From the NCBI GenBank assembly GCA_944472155.2, contig OX235271.1, positions 89,417,256 through 89,481,255 on the forward strand: a stretch of 64,000 nucleotides of DNA, given 5' to 3'. Below are positions 11,908-24,444 of this stretch, piece by piece (positions within the stretch are counted from its first letter, which is position 1; each line of letters opens with the position of its first letter). The notes under the pieces are model-generated. The model was not told the DNA's origin and searched no databases. It saw only the letters and a list, made by a program, of their open reading frames with translations. Both the position numbers and the translations under genes were made by a program. The DNA is from Trichobilharzia szidati (lineage: Eukaryota > Platyhelminthes > Trematoda > Strigeidida > Schistosomatidae).

Positions 11908-11973
11908 GATGGATAGCGTCAAGGATACCTTTCAATTTATTGACAAGATTAAAAACTTGAACGCAACTGGCAA

Positions 11974-13050
11974 TAATAAGAATAATAATTATAATAATTT
12001 GCTTTATTCCAGAAGCAGTACTAGTGGTACAGTGTGGAATTTTCAGCACATATCTACAATATTTGCATCTAATTTTATCCAACGTTTAAACGGAGTATTA
12101 CACAAAAAAATAAATATAAAGACAACAACAGAAAAAAAACAAAAAACACAAAAGATAATTTTTAAAATGCGAAAAATACCAAGAAGTAGGAAAGAAAATA
12201 AACAGCATATAATAATATCTCAGTATTGGGTAGTGAAATCTATGATATGATTCCGCATGGTGACAGTAAACTATAGTCATACAAGAAGTTATGAAATGAT
12301 ATTTAAGAATGTTAATCGCCAAGAGGATCAGTTAATTTGGTTGAAACAACACTAAACAATCATAAAATAACATTTCAGGGTTATTGTCAGGACTAATGCA
12401 GTGTTTGTAGTGGTAGTGTGAGTGATTCTGCATAATGCAAAAATTTTAGGATGGTGATAATGGCGTTCACAACCAATGATTGTCAGTTAATATTGCCGAA
12501 AGAAATTTTAAAAAAAAACGACCATAAAAAACTAATTGTTACATGGTGGTTAATGACAGGACAATTTTGTAATACTCATAGTGATAATATAGTCGGAACC
12601 AGTAGATACACAAAAGAAGGAATACAGTAAAGTACAAAAAAGTAAGCCAATGTTAATAATTTAGGTAGCTAAGTATGTTTAAAAAGGAGTTCACTATAGA
12701 ATACAAAATAAAAGAGAAATAAAAGAGCCTAAAATTATGTTATTAACAACAAAGCAAGTCATAGGTTTCGCGCTTAACATTGTCTCTGTCACTTAGAACA
12801 CGGGCCAAGTATGGTATCGTTGAGTTCCTGTACTTGGTTGTACGAGCATATATTATTTTATACTGATTTCTGGTTCCACTTGATGAGATACAAGGCGAGA
12901 GTTGGGAATGGAGATGGTGTTGGGGGTCTGAGATTATGGTTTTAGACCATTTTTCGCATGTATTCAAATGCTTTTCAACTAATGTAGTGACGAGCTGACT
13001 GAGTTTTACACCACTAGTCCTACTAACTACCTTCAACATCCTTCTCAGGA
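11974..13050 (-). mobile_element. 5'-truncated non-LTR retrotransposon nested in the Penelope-like element
   Basis: The 1077-bp insertion is flanked by TGGCAA on both sides (11968-11973 and 13051-13056). Removing it with one repeat restores the Penelope-like reading frame across the junction. On the minus strand the insert starts inside a coding region (13039-12743) whose end resembles LINE C-termini (WSKTIISDPQHHLHSQL, then 'RTTKYRNSTIPYLARVLSDR'). A 3' UTR of about 770 bp follows, ending in a TTATTATAATTATTATT-type tail at the 11974 edge. The orientation, 5' truncation, A/T tail and target duplication are the marks of target-primed reverse transcription. Confidence 0.82.
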
Positions 13051-14909
13051 TGGCAAATACATGGCATCACTTGATGTTTCATCTGTATTCACTAATGTGC
13101 CTCTAGTGGAAACCACCGATTATATCTGCGAACAGATTATAGAAAGGAAATTGTGCACTGATATTCCTATTAGTAATCTGAGACAACTACTTGTTAAATG
13201 TACAACAAATGTCCAGTTCTTGTTTAATAATGAAATGTACAGACAGGTTGATGGAGTAGCCATGGGATCCTCACTGGGACCTATTTTCGCGAACATATTT
13301 CTAGAAAGAGGAAATAGCAAAAATGGAAATGTATTGTCGTTACATGGATGACACTTTTGTAGTGTATGATGAAGGCTTAAGTAGTGATTTGATTTTGAGC
13401 AACTTCAATAATGCTCACACAGCGGTCCACTTCACCTACGAAGAAGAATACAACGACTCTTAACACTTCTTCGTCGTACAACTAACGAGAAGAGAGGATA
13501 GTTCCGTCAAAAGAACCATATTTAGAAAGCTAGATACCAAAGCTCAGTATACACACTTCCTTAGCTTCGTACCGACGAAATACAAACGTAATCTGGTCAG
13601 GTGCTTGGCATTTAGAGTGAGGTCCATTTGTTCCGAAGACTGTGTAGAGAAAGAACTTCAGGTCATCCTAGACATTCTAAGCGAGAACGGATATCCAGAG
13701 AAGTTCATTAGAGCCAACATAGGTTACAATAGTCGTAAACATGAACTGGCGTTGGTGGAAAAATGCCTCTGTTTTTACATCTCCAATTCAAGATAGATAC
13801 TCCTGCGAAGATTCTATCGCAACGTTTAACCAGGGCGATCAAGAAAACTTTCTACTCTGCACGTCTGTGTCTACCCTTCAGTAGACGTCCAATGTTCACC
13901 CAGAAACTCAAAGATATCTTACCTAACGTTAACTCTTCTTCATGCATATACCATCTCAACTGTTCCTGTGGTTCAAGTTATATAGGGCGCATGATTAGGC
14001 AGGTTCATCTACGGGTTCGAGAACATTTTTTGCAGCTTGGTTCAGCAGGGGGAAAATTAAGTGCATAAAAAGCTCGATCCTGTCACATTTGGCCGATAGT
14101 GGATATCGCATCGATGTCAACACAGCTTTCAGTGTTATATACCGAATTCCAAAGTCGTTATCACGTACAGTTGGCTTACGTCTCCTACACATAACTGAGG
14201 CTGTTGCAATAAGATCGACTAAACCGGAACTTTGTATCCAAAAAGAACACTTCCTTCCAGACGCTGTTCCTACCGTGGTCAAACTTGAATTGATGATTCT
14301 TCTTCTCACCAAGAGTGCTTTTTCCCCTTAAACCTCTTGGTTTTTTCCTTTGCTTATTATTACAATTATCATTATTATTCGTCATAATTTATGCCCTTCA
14401 TACAAACATTCTCTCAATACTATCGAATTTTCCATTTATACTATCCGGACTTATTACTAGTGATATTATCTCTTTTCTCAATATATGCCTCCACCTGTTT
14501 CATTTCACACATTCGTTATTTCATTATGAACCTCTCATTGCAGTCTTACTATCTCTTGTTTAATACGTACCACTTTCTACTAGCCACTCACCTGACACAT
14601 TTTATAACCTTGAACTGACTTGTCAATTTTCCTACCCCACACTCTACAAATCTGTTATGACTAACCAATACCATTTTCTCCCGTTTTACAATATTTTGTA
14701 ATCGATTTCAGCCTAGCACGTTTGTCACACAAATGTGACTATTTATTTTGACACCCCTACTCCTACGTTAAAAATGTATCTGCCGCATAACTGGCCATTA
14801 TTGTAACGACAACGAATATTATATTTTATAATTGTAAGAACCTGAATAGGAGAAATTATTGAAAAGAATATTCTTCATTCAGATTGACAAATATATTGTG
14901 ACATCATAA

Positions 14910-15075
14910 TCGGCATTAATATGTATAACTTTGAATGGAACGTAATTAAAAGATAAAATAGTAGGCATTTAGTTTTACTAGTGCTCTGAATTTTCAGTAG
15001 CGGTGTCGTAGTTACAGAATATGCAGAGTACCAGGCATCAGCCTATCACCTAACAAATATTCAGAAAGAAATCAA
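14910..15075. other. Short unassigned spacer
   Basis: Nothing recognised between the Penelope-like element and the RTE 3' end. Confidence 0.4.
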
Positions 15076-15079
15076 GATG

Positions 15080-15345
15080 GACTGAATTTAAATCGAGGAG
15101 GCCTTCAGGTGACGTCACAAGCCAAGCCCTCAAATGAAAACCTGGATGGAAATTGACGAATTGGGTATTCAATGGAGACATGGAGGAGATTATATGAAGG
15201 GGAACTGTAAGCTTGTTGGTCGCCATGGAAACAGCTCGAATGATGGGCAGAATACAGAGTACAATGGGGTTGTGCTTATGAAGCCCTCTATACCATTGAG
15301 AACCCGAAGAACCTATTATCATTATTATCAATATCTTAATACTGA
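15080..15345 (+). mobile_element. RTE-clade LINE 3' end, degenerate
   Basis: The end of this block parallels the better RTE end at 21455-21715: 'cagagtacaatggggttgtgcttatgaagccctctataccattgagaac' aligns with 'gtggagatgtgttgttgaagccctatgctccactcggaac'. It finishes in a TTATTATCATTATTATC simple tail. Several frame changes are present. Confidence 0.55.
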
Positions 15346-15454
15346 TTTAAGTACATGTAAAGTTTACAGTATCTCTGCGTAAGCTCTTCATGAGCATGGA
15401 ATATTATTTCCACTGTTTTACGCCAATGTCAAATAAAAATTGGTTCAGGTACCA

Positions 15455-15665
15455 GTGGCTGAATGGTCTACGAGCTAGCTCGCCTTGTATCCAGAAGGCC
15501 CTGGGTATGAACTCCAGTGGCTGTGTACCACTGAAGAGTCCCAAACTAGGACGAAACATTTGGCTGTCCAGTACTCACTGATGGTTTCCCAATGGTTCTC
15601 TAACTGATGTCAGCTCACGATGAAATCCTGTAACCAATCAATCAAATCCCTACAAAACAATACTT
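15455..15665 (+). repeat. SINE-1 copy with hammerhead-like core
   Basis: tRNA-like head (TGGCTGAATGGTCTA), then CTGAAGAGTCC-CAAACTA-GGACGAAAC at 15531-15557, then the family 3' body. The core differs from the hammerhead consensus CTGATGA by one base but keeps the GTCC/GGAC stem and GAAAC. Schistosome SINE-like repeats with hammerhead ribozymes are known (Sm-alpha). Confidence 0.7.
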
Positions 15666-15669
15666 GAAA

Positions 15670-17555
15670 ATTCTAGAATTATCCTCAATCAGAAGTCAAA
15701 ATACATTGGACAATAAAATGAAGTTGCGTAATAAAAATACCGAATAAAATAAGAAAATAACCAGGACGTGTAAGAAATTTGATGATGATTTTATTCAAAA
15801 AGCAGACTGGTTATGATGACCATGGCAAAGACATATACTGAACCCACTTTTCTCGATACATAGTATGCACTTAAATTTTTGAATAGCTAATGTTTCTCCT
15901 CTATCTGTATGTTTTAATATCATCTCCTTTAAGTGGCCTAACTGATGTTTGTATAGAATTTTGAAGGATTTCTCAAATGTAGATCTGTGTCTCGAACTCA
16001 CAAGGTGTTCTTTTATCAAACCAAAGACAAGCGTTGACTTTCCGTTTGCTAAGCTGATAAACAGTGGGTGCCTTATTATGTACTCATGTTCGCGGGGACA
16101 GGTAAACTGGTTTATGCATGCTGATATGTCACTTCTTTCGCAAGCTCTCCAAATAGTTCCTTACAGGAAGACATTATTCGAATCAAACTATATTTCGCTT
16201 AGAGATTTTGACAGGCATTTTCAGGGAATTTCTGCCGTAATATTCAGTTTTAAATTCCAGATTCTGCAACTGAATTTTTTTTGGAAACATTCACCAATTC
16301 TGTGGGTACACTCAAGTTGATGTATTGATGGGCGTTATGGAAGTGTTGGAGCAGATATTCGGGATTTGAATGAGCATTACGAGTAATGAAAGTTTCATCA
16401 ACGCTCACTAATTGTTATTGTCAGGCAAGTGTTTTCAAGATTTGCCATAAAACAGTCAAATTTGATGGGACTACGAAGAACTTATCACCATATCATATAT
16501 TTGCCTGCAATTTTCATTGTCGACTTTGAAACGCACATTGAAAGCGCACTGGAGAAAGAGTTCTTTCAAGCAGTACATTAGAATAACAATATTGATAGTA
16601 TGATACTAGGTGAAATCACATGGAGGACAGATGACCTGTATTAATGGAACATTAGTGAAGAGAGAAATGACGTCTAAGCGGGACTGTTTCTTTATCTATC
16701 ACATTGACATTCTCAACTGGATCAGCAAAATCAAATGTATCATGGATTCAACAGCTTTCGGCTTACTAATTCAAGAATATCAAACAGCCAGGTGCTAGTT
16801 AATGGTATGGAGACTACAGCATATCGTGTATTGGACAGGGTGAAATATCACGTTGGTGTACTTTTGGTAGTCGATATAAGCAGTGTCGTGGAACCATATG
16901 GCTGGCGCTGTTCTTACAGTTTAGTAGCAATAAATTATTTCTCTTGCGTTTTTTACTATCCTCGTCATTTGTATTACCGTCTTTCCCGATAGATTTTTCT
17001 GAGGTATCTGTTTTAGAAATTTATTAACGTCAGAGTTATAGCAACACTGAATGGTACCACTTCTACGTGTTTTCGAATTTGATGTCTTTGATTTTCTATG
17101 GAGATTAAGTTACTTCCCTGTCAAAATATTTTCACCACTCCTATGAAGGCAAATGGAAAGCATTGAGAATCTGTCATGACTGCTGTCTCACACTAAACAG
17201 TCGGCAAATCAGGTAATACTGTTCCAAGCAAGAAATTAAACATATTCTCTCCAAACTGTGAGCCTCGAAATGCTGACCCGAGACACACCTGAAAGTTTCT
17301 TATGTATAATTCCTTTCCCCGATGTTTTCTTACCTTTTATCTGCAATTTCCAAGCCAGATTAACACTTTGTTGGACAATCATTTATGCGTGACGAGTACA
17401 AGATGTATTTTTCAAATACATTACACTTGATACATATATTACGTTATCTCCTTATTTTGCCGAGAAACACTTTAGGAACTAATACCCTTAAGTTTTCGGA
17501 GGCATTGTTATGAACTGCCTTCAGAAAACCTCAGATCTAGGGATTTTAATAAGAT
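15670..17555. other. No gene recognised
   Basis: Several 60-123 codon ORFs on both strands, none with a recognisable motif. An older part of the Gypsy-like element that starts to be readable at about 17560 may lie here. Confidence 0.35.
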
Positions 17556-17559
17556 CTTC

Positions 17560-18700
17560 ATGGGTATTTGTTTCCCCATGAACTGACGAAAGCCACCACC
17601 TCAAGATATCCTTGTGCAAATGCTCCTCTTACATTATTGATAGATGCATACAATAATTCTGTAATGGTAGCTCTAATTCACCTGGTTGACAATGACTGGG
17701 AACCGACTGCATTCCATTCTAAAATGCTTTTGGAAGTGAGTTGTTAGTGATCTCCTCTGAAGTTAAAGACTTTAGAAACACGGTACGGGCCGGGATACTC
17801 ACAATCTGCTCAGATCAAAAGTCACTCACTTGCGCTGTCAACTCAAAAACGGATAAATACTCACCACGCGAAAATAGCCATCTGAATCTTACATCATAGT
17901 TGGACATTGCGTAAAGGAACTTAGAACTGTATGACTGATGCCTTGTCTACATTACACGTAAACACAGTGCAACAAACCACTACAGACTTCGAAGTGTCGT
18001 TCGAGGACCGGTATAGCATATCCTAAATGAAAATAGCTCTAGTCCAAAACTCAAGCAATCACCATCTCTTGAAGATGGCAGCTTGATATACTGCAAAACA
18101 ACCAAAGATCATCTCAGGCTCTTCATCTGCAAAAAATATGAGAAGATCCATATTCAGTGATTTTCACCTGTTATCGCACCATGGTGCTAAAGTTTTAAAT
18201 AATATAATCTTTGTAAGATACATTTGGCTGTCTCTACAACGTACTGTTTAACAAGTGGGCGATGGAGCGCACGTCATGCTACGGGTCGAAAGTAAGCAGA
18301 TTTACAATGTCACCTATAGGAACATTCTCGCAGCCGGATATTCGTTTCGTCCATGTCCACGCGGACTTGGTAGGTCCCCTGCCATACTCAAACGGATTTA
18401 CTCACATATTCACAGGCATCGACGTGTTCACCAGGTCCCCTATTGCTGTACCACTTACTGACATAACAGCGAAAACAGCAACAAAAGTATTACTTTCACA
18501 CCACGTAGCTATGCCATGCGTACCTATGGCAATTACCACTGGAAGAGAAGCTCATTTTGAGTCAGACCTTTTCAATAACTTGTCGAGGTGTCTTTAGTTT
18601 CACAGAATCCACTGCAAAGCATATATCCTCATGCTAACGGGATGATGGAACGCTTTCCTTTATAGCCGAAAGCGGCAATAACATCCACTTCTAACCACAC
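17560..18700 (+). mobile_element. Gypsy (Ty3)-type LTR retrotransposon pol remnant
   Basis: Decayed pol motifs run in the usual order. The RT/RNase H connection reads LIDAYNNSVMVALIHLVDND (about 17640-17700). The RNase H region reads 'FGSELLVISSEVKDFRNT' then 'SKTDKYSPREN' (about 17730-17880). An H2C2-like linker has 'HLLSHHGAKVL' (about 18167-18200). The integrase core reads 'FVHVHADLVGPLPYSNGFTH' and 'ESDLFNNLS' (18300-18597), followed by 'HANGMMERF' (about 18630-18655). Stops and frame changes interrupt it, for example before 18250. No LTRs were identified, so the limits are approximate. Confidence 0.75.
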
Positions 18701-18959
18701 CCACTAAGATACAATAAAACACAACCACCCCTTAGTCCACCATAAGAAAGACATTTCAGTGTCACGTAAAGAAAATGGGAACATTTTGTGATGCAGCGAA
18801 TTAATGCCACATTGGTCTTCATACCGATAGACCACAAACAACCCATTAGAAACTGTCCTGCCCACAAAGTGACAGAAAGGCTCCCACAAGTTGCATTCGA
18901 CAGCGCGGCAATAACACGAAAACTGCTATAATAATAATCATTTATATTTCGTATCAACG

Positions 18960-20570
18960 AGTAAGTTTACAATAAATGCATGTCATTTATACAGGCACGA
19001 TCAGTTACGTTGTGAATTACGATCGTAAAGTATCATAAATTAGCATTTTTTGGAACGTTTGAATTTTTGGATTATAGTACAATCAATCATAACAGGTTCG
19101 TATATATATCAAATTGTAAACCCTTCACTGAGGTCACCATTAAGGTTGAGCGCCAACCCAAACTTCAGTCCGTTTCCTGCTGATAGTTATGGTCATCCAA
19201 TGAACAGCCTATATTTGGTTAAATGCGATCCCCCATGTGATGAAAAGCCATTTCAGGAAGAGGAGAACGTCCTGGGAAACTGTAAAATGGTATAAACTAC
19301 AACTGTGGATAATATATCATTGGAAACACATATACAAGATATATAAGACAAGGATCTATGGAGTCCTTGGAATGGAAACTAAGACGTTTTCGATCAAAAT
19401 ATAGGTTTGTTCAAACCTTGGTGCTGTTGTTGTGTATTTTTCCACCAGAGCGACCAGACTTTAAGCGAGCGACGAATACGAACGAAAGAGTAGGTTTGGG
19501 CATTAATAAAGGCCTAGGTAGTTAAGCTAAAATAGAGTCATACATTAACACATGACTTTTATCGTAATGTATGACAACCATCGCACACTCTAGTCATTCT
19601 AACTAACGCTCAAGACCAAAATATGAGGGACATTTACTGTCTGTAATACGTCACATTGTGAACTAAACGTCTGTTTATTCCCTGTTAAATAAATTAAAGC
19701 ATTCGCCTGAAAATGTTCGCGCTTGTTTATTGGTGATTCCAACCATCGGTCTGCTGGATGAGAACATCTTTAATTGTTTCCTGTTTTAGAAACCTAGGAT
19801 CAAGTAGCAGGTGCATTTTATTTAATCAAAAATAAAACATAATTGGCTGAAGATTTCTTTGCCAGAATCTGCGTGGTCTTATTATCATACATAATATTAT
19901 CTCCAATTTCACCACCACCAGACAAATTAAGTTAGGTTGAGACAGATTGAGGCACTCACATAAAGTCACGAGCAGGCTGTATACAGGATATCCAGTGAAT
20001 TTTTAAGTGCGAAAATTATTTTTTAGGTGAGTTTACCTGTCACACTTACAAAAAGACCGGCTTATTTTACCTAGGTCTTAATCAGTATTCTGCCTATCTC
20101 GCAAGTACTGAAGAACGAGTGAAAAGCAGAAATAAAAAGGATTCGCAACGTGATTGTAGCCACTGGTATATTTATAACGAATGTGATTAGAATTTAATGA
20201 TATAAAAATGGGTTAAAAGTTATCTGTACCCAGCGGAGTAGCGAGCACAAAGAGTGTGCTTGTAGAAGAGCACAGTGAGGGAGCAAGCGTGCGAGCACTA
20301 AAACGTACAGGAAGGGAATCGGCGTAGTGCCAATATATGGAGTACATATTAAAACAAAACCTGAAAACATTAAAGGCGCACTACAAACTCAATACAGGTC
20401 TCCTCAAGGAGCTGTCAGTCCATTTAGAAGGTCCGTTCATAACTCTCTTGAGAATATCTTACATGCAAGGAGTGTCGCCAGTAGATTAGAGTACTCACTG
20501 GTAACCAATATTTTCGGACTAAATAGCAGTTAGTCTTACTGGCACTTGAATTAAGATAGTGGAGAGAATC
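18960..20570. other. No gene recognised
   Basis: This stretch holds an 81-codon frame at 19050-19295 with a Cys/Pro segment (KCDPPCDEKPFQEEENV) and a G-rich, AGC/GAGCA-rich patch at 20225-20330. Neither could be assigned. Confidence 0.35.
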
Positions 20571-20574
20571 TGTA

Positions 20575-20730
20575 GGAAGTCTTTCACACCTTATATGGTA
20601 AATGATTCTCGAGTCAGGATGAATTAGCTGTACAATACTCCCTGGTTTTCAATGGTTCTCTGAGTAATATCAATCTGTGGTCGAACTTGAAAAAACAAAT
20701 CCAATATTTACAAACCAACTCCAATAAATC
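20575..20730 (+). repeat. SINE-1 3' fragment
   Basis: 'caggatgaattagctgtacaatactccctggttttcaatggttctctgag' matches the body of the next copy. The tRNA head is missing. Confidence 0.55.
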
Positions 20731-20734
20731 AGTC

Positions 20735-21115
20735 TGATGCCCGCTAATGACTTGCTAAAAGACTGAGTTTCTTGAGGTTCCAGTGAGAAGTCCTGACCAG
20801 TGAGGTCCATCCAGTGAAGTCTCAGGGTGAATTTTCCGCCGATGAAATTCGTTGTTGATCACGCTAAATCACAAAATGGTAGAAGTTGGGATTCATGGGC
20901 CTTTGAATCAGACCCTAGTGGGTGAATTGTATGCAAACTAGCTTTGTAACCAGAAAGTCTCGAGCTCGAACCCCAGTGGGCGCGTATTGCCGATGATTCC
21001 CAAACTAGGATGAAACAGCTGTCAAATACTCCCTGGTTTTCAAATGTTCTCTAAGTGATATCAATCCGTGATCAAACTCGAAAAAACAAATCTTAACCTT
21101 ACAAACCAACTCTTG
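20735..21115 (+). repeat. SINE-1 copy with hammerhead-like core
   Basis: Long version of the family: upstream extension, tRNA-like head ending 'cgagctcgaacccc', core CCGATGATTCC-CAAACTA-GGATGAAAC at about 20990-21016, then the 3' body. It lies in tandem with the partial copy at 20575-20730. Confidence 0.68.
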
Positions 21116-21194
21116 CAGACAGTTTCTTAGCCAAATCAAAGCGTAGTTTTCATAACTGCTTCAATCCATATCACTTTTCTAATTTCCATTTATC

Positions 21195-21440
21195 TCTTTT
21201 GTGTGTACGTGTTCTCTCACTGTCTTAATTTCCTCATACCCATTCCCCTTGCATCACCTAGCGCTTTTGCAATCAATTTAGTCTCTATAGTCGCTTCGAA
21301 CCCACTCAATGATCCTTTCATCAAAATGCTAGTTGGTTTTACTGGAGGATCTCCAAGTGAAATGAAAATTGCAAGTCAAACCAGAGGCACTCTAGTAAGA
21401 TACATGCATTATTACAGAATTAATGTACCTATTGTGTGAC
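21195..21440 (+). mobile_element. Possible 5' piece of an RTE-clade LINE
   Basis: An open frame ends 'GTLVRYMHYYRINVPIV', in the style of LINE endonuclease N-termini ('MRNYNLDVLGI'). It lies directly upstream of an RTE 3' end, so together they may be an internally deleted copy. The resemblance is short, so this is weak. Confidence 0.25.
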
Positions 21441-21454
21441 AGACCTTATTTCTA

Positions 21455-21715
21455 GGATAAGGCCGTGAAATACACCATAAACACATCACACGGCAGGCTT
21501 TCAAGTGGAATCCAAGTGGGAAGAAACAAATGGGTCATCAGTGCGAAAGTGACATGGAGGAGATCGTGTGAGTCGGAGGATGAGAAAAGAGACTATGGGC
21601 AATCGTGGACCCAACTGAAGAGGACGGCAGAAAATAAAAGAAAGTGGAGATGTGTTGTTGAAGCCCTATGCTCCACTCGGAACCCAGGAGAATAATAATA
21701 ATTAATAAAACAATA
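21455..21715 (+). mobile_element. RTE-clade LINE 3' end
   Basis: The conserved C-terminal end of RTE proteins is visible: TRQAFKWNPSGKKQMG (about 21488-21535, one frame), then 'VTWRRSCE', 'SWTQLKRTAENKRKWRCVV' and 'EALCSTRNPGE' (21548-21692, another frame). A TAATAATAATTAATAA tail ends it. Confidence 0.78.
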
Positions 21716-21796
21716 TAAACGGAAATCTTCACAAATAGTTTTACAGTCAAACAAAAGTTTGGCCAAGTAAAATGCACTCTACAATGTTTCTCAATC

Positions 21797-22000
21797 CTTT
21801 ACGTTCCCAGTGGAATGTAGGGCTCCAAGCTAGAGGCTTGAAGTTTCGGTAGCAGTGGTGTTAACGTTTACGAAATGGAGTTTTTAGCCAGTCTCATTAC
21901 TGGCTCAGCGAGGTAAATGAGTGCGTCGGCCAGGGATCGAACGCCGGACCACATGCGTGGTCGGCAAGCATTCTACCGTTGTGCCACCGGTGCACGTAGT
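21797..22000 (-). repeat. SINE-2 copy
   Basis: On the minus strand: tRNA-like head (GTGGCACAACGGTAGAATGC, then 'ggcgttcgatccctggccgacgcac'), body with 'acctcgctgagccag', and tail 'tagcttggagccctacattccactggg'. Confidence 0.75.
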
Positions 22001-22004
22001 CTAT

Positions 22005-23580
22005 AATGAAGGTTATATATTGAATATTTGCATGAAGTTTTCTATTCATGATATATTATGAGAACAACTAATCCTTAATGTTAGTATTGTTTAACAAGAA
22101 ATAATACCGTACTATGTCACAGTAATAAAAATGTGACTATTTTATCATGTAGAGTGTTTAAAAGCGGGTGAAACAACGAAGAACTACATACAGGAATGTA
22201 TTTTGGAAAAAAGATTTTTGGTAATTTCCAAAGTGGGAGTTACGAAGTTAAAATGTAATAAATCATCTGCTAATGCAAACATAAGTTACTTTTAAAGCGT
22301 CTGATTGAGGTAGATTTCGAAAATGAAATTTTTCATCCGTTTGTTTCTGTGGACTATGAGATTTTTCCATTGTTTCCAAAATCAATTAAACTGATGTGTG
22401 GTGCTATGCATAGCTTGATAAGTTCTAATCTTGGAAACTGTTAAATATTTGAATTCAACTGATCATTCGCATATGGCACCAGTCGGGGTGAAAATGCAGG
22501 GTGTATTCTATTGAAAACTGAAAATGTTTCGATTACAGAATATGACTTACTTCTGGTCATTAAAACAATCAAGAAAGCAAACAGAATAACAAGATTGTAT
22601 GCAACAGCGATTGATCTAGTTATGCGCTCCAGTATTTGACTATCACATACTATGTTCTGTATAATTGTTGCAGGGTGTTTCTGGATGAAGTCTACGAATG
22701 CGTTTTGCTGTGTGGGCTCATTTCCGAGATTGTTATTTTATCATTGTTACTGAATAAAAGATTCATGCACTTTTGAAACATTTCCTGACTAAAATGCCTC
22801 TATAATTCAAGAATTAAAAGTCCTAAAGAATGAAATATTGTCCGCCAAGAACATTTTTTCTAACAGGCCTTCCAATTGACTATATCACTCTGTTGTGTAT
22901 TAACAGATGGTTCAAGAAATTCTAATCAACACCTCCACCTACGTTTCAGTATAATTCTAATATTCAAGAATGTATTCATGCAACAATTACTTTATCAGAC
23001 ATATGTCTGAACTCCGATTGCACAAGAATATATTTTTTTATTCAGAAAAGTGTTCTTCATATACGGTGAAGAATTGCAGCAACTCACAGTGTTCAGATCA
23101 TGACAACAGTTATCGTTTCAGTTAGGTGAAAAGTATTAGTCATTGGAATAAATATAATCTTTACCAGGTCATTCAAACAAAAACGACAAACAAGTATAAA
23201 GAAGCGTTCTCGACATAATGCATTCAGACACATGATGTCAATCAGTAGTATGCGGAGAATGCCGGACGGTATTCGCCCAGTCACTGAGGACTTAATCATA
23301 GTGACATGTTGAAGTAATTTACTGCCTGAATTCAGCATAGAATTGAAAAATTTGTCAAATGAACATACACACTTATCCTTAGATACTGTTTTCTAAAGTC
23401 ACAGTATATAAGATTGTTTACACTTGGAAGAACTTTGCATTCAGTATTTTCATTCAAAACGTTAAAGACTTTATCACTTATAAAGTTCGATAGACTAACT
23501 CATCATTTACTGCATTTAAACATGGAAAATAACTGCAACTCATTTGAATTATGGTTTATGTTAACCTAAAAATAATAACA
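22005..23580. other. No gene recognised
   Basis: AT-rich, with only short ORFs of no coding character. Confidence 0.45.
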
Positions 23581-23584
23581 CAGC

Positions 23585-24440
23585 ACCTGAAGAATGCAGT
23601 GTTAAGCGCTACGTTCGAGAAATAAGGATAAACAACCTAAATTTGCCTGCTCTATGTGTATTTACCAGCTTGACTGCAGCTGCGGAGCCATCTTCATCGG
23701 GCGTACAGTTAGTCAGGTTCATCGTTGTATTTCCGAACATTATCCAGCATGGTTAGGCAGGGGACAAACAAGATCTATTCGTAGCTCTATTTTTACTCAC
23801 CTTGTAGGTAGTGAGCATAAGGTTGACGTTAATGCAGCATTTAAAATTATTTATCGCATTCCTACTAATCTTAATTTTGCTTTACAAGTTTGTCTTCTAC
23901 ATACAGCTGAAGCAATAGGAATCCACCTGAAGGAGCCAAACCTGTTTCATCATTAGTAGAACCACTTTCTTTACCTTAACCATCGTTACATGAATGTATT
24001 AACCGGATTACTTCGCCCTTCCACGCTCCCTCTAAACCTTTCAAAATTATAATTGTACAAATTATTTTATTCTTATGACTATTTCATCTTTTGGACAGTG
24101 GTAATTCGTACTACTGTCCAAATCGTTTTCTTTTCTTCAACAATCTGTTGCGTAATCAACCCGTAAACACGCTTATCCCTTAATTACTCTTCAGTTTTTC
24201 AAAATTATGCATTGTGCAATCCATGTGTCACAACCATTTCTACCTTTTAATTGTGTGTTAATTTTCTTCTTTAATTATCACACACATGTTGATAATGACA
24301 TGTTGACACTGACTAATTATTGTTAATTAATACATATCCCCCCTTGGTTGGTAAATAGTTGTGTATTGTAATAAAAATGCTATAAATATTGGAGTCGAGC
24401 CAGAGATGAGTAGTAGATATTTATTCGCTCAATCCTTTTG
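23585..24440 (+). mobile_element. Second Penelope-like element, 3' fragment
   Basis: An open frame (about 23654-23956) encodes a Penelope-type GIY-YIG endonuclease end: CIYQLDCSCGAIFIGRTVSQ, then 'RSSIFTHLVGSEHKVDVNAAF', matching in order the tail of the element at 11514-14905 but clearly diverged from it. The reverse transcriptase is missing. The AT-rich run to about 24440 is probably its 3' UTR. Confidence 0.72.
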
Positions 24441-24444
24441 CTTT

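Larger units (their letters stand above)
11514..14905 (+). mobile_element. Penelope-like retroelement, degenerate, interrupted by a nested insertion
   Basis: Open segments in order match a Penelope-like reverse transcriptase plus GIY-YIG endonuclease. They are: an N-terminal RT motif (ITRPDKEPGIVIMDG, 11540-11584); 'MYGLPKLQESGVPLHPIV' (about 11780-11830); 'SVKDTFQFIDKIKNLN' (about 11910-11960); then, after an insertion, 'SLDVSSVFTNVPL' (about 13064-13102) and 'GVAMGSSLGPIFANIF' (about 13255-13302); the YMDD catalytic box (about 13344-13355); and a GIY-YIG endonuclease with a CSCGSSYIG core (about 13940-14030) and a downstream conserved tail to about 14290. Stops at 11582 and 11864 and frame changes near 13310, 13460 and 13790 show it is dead. 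The 3' boundary is a guess from composition. Confidence 0.82.
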
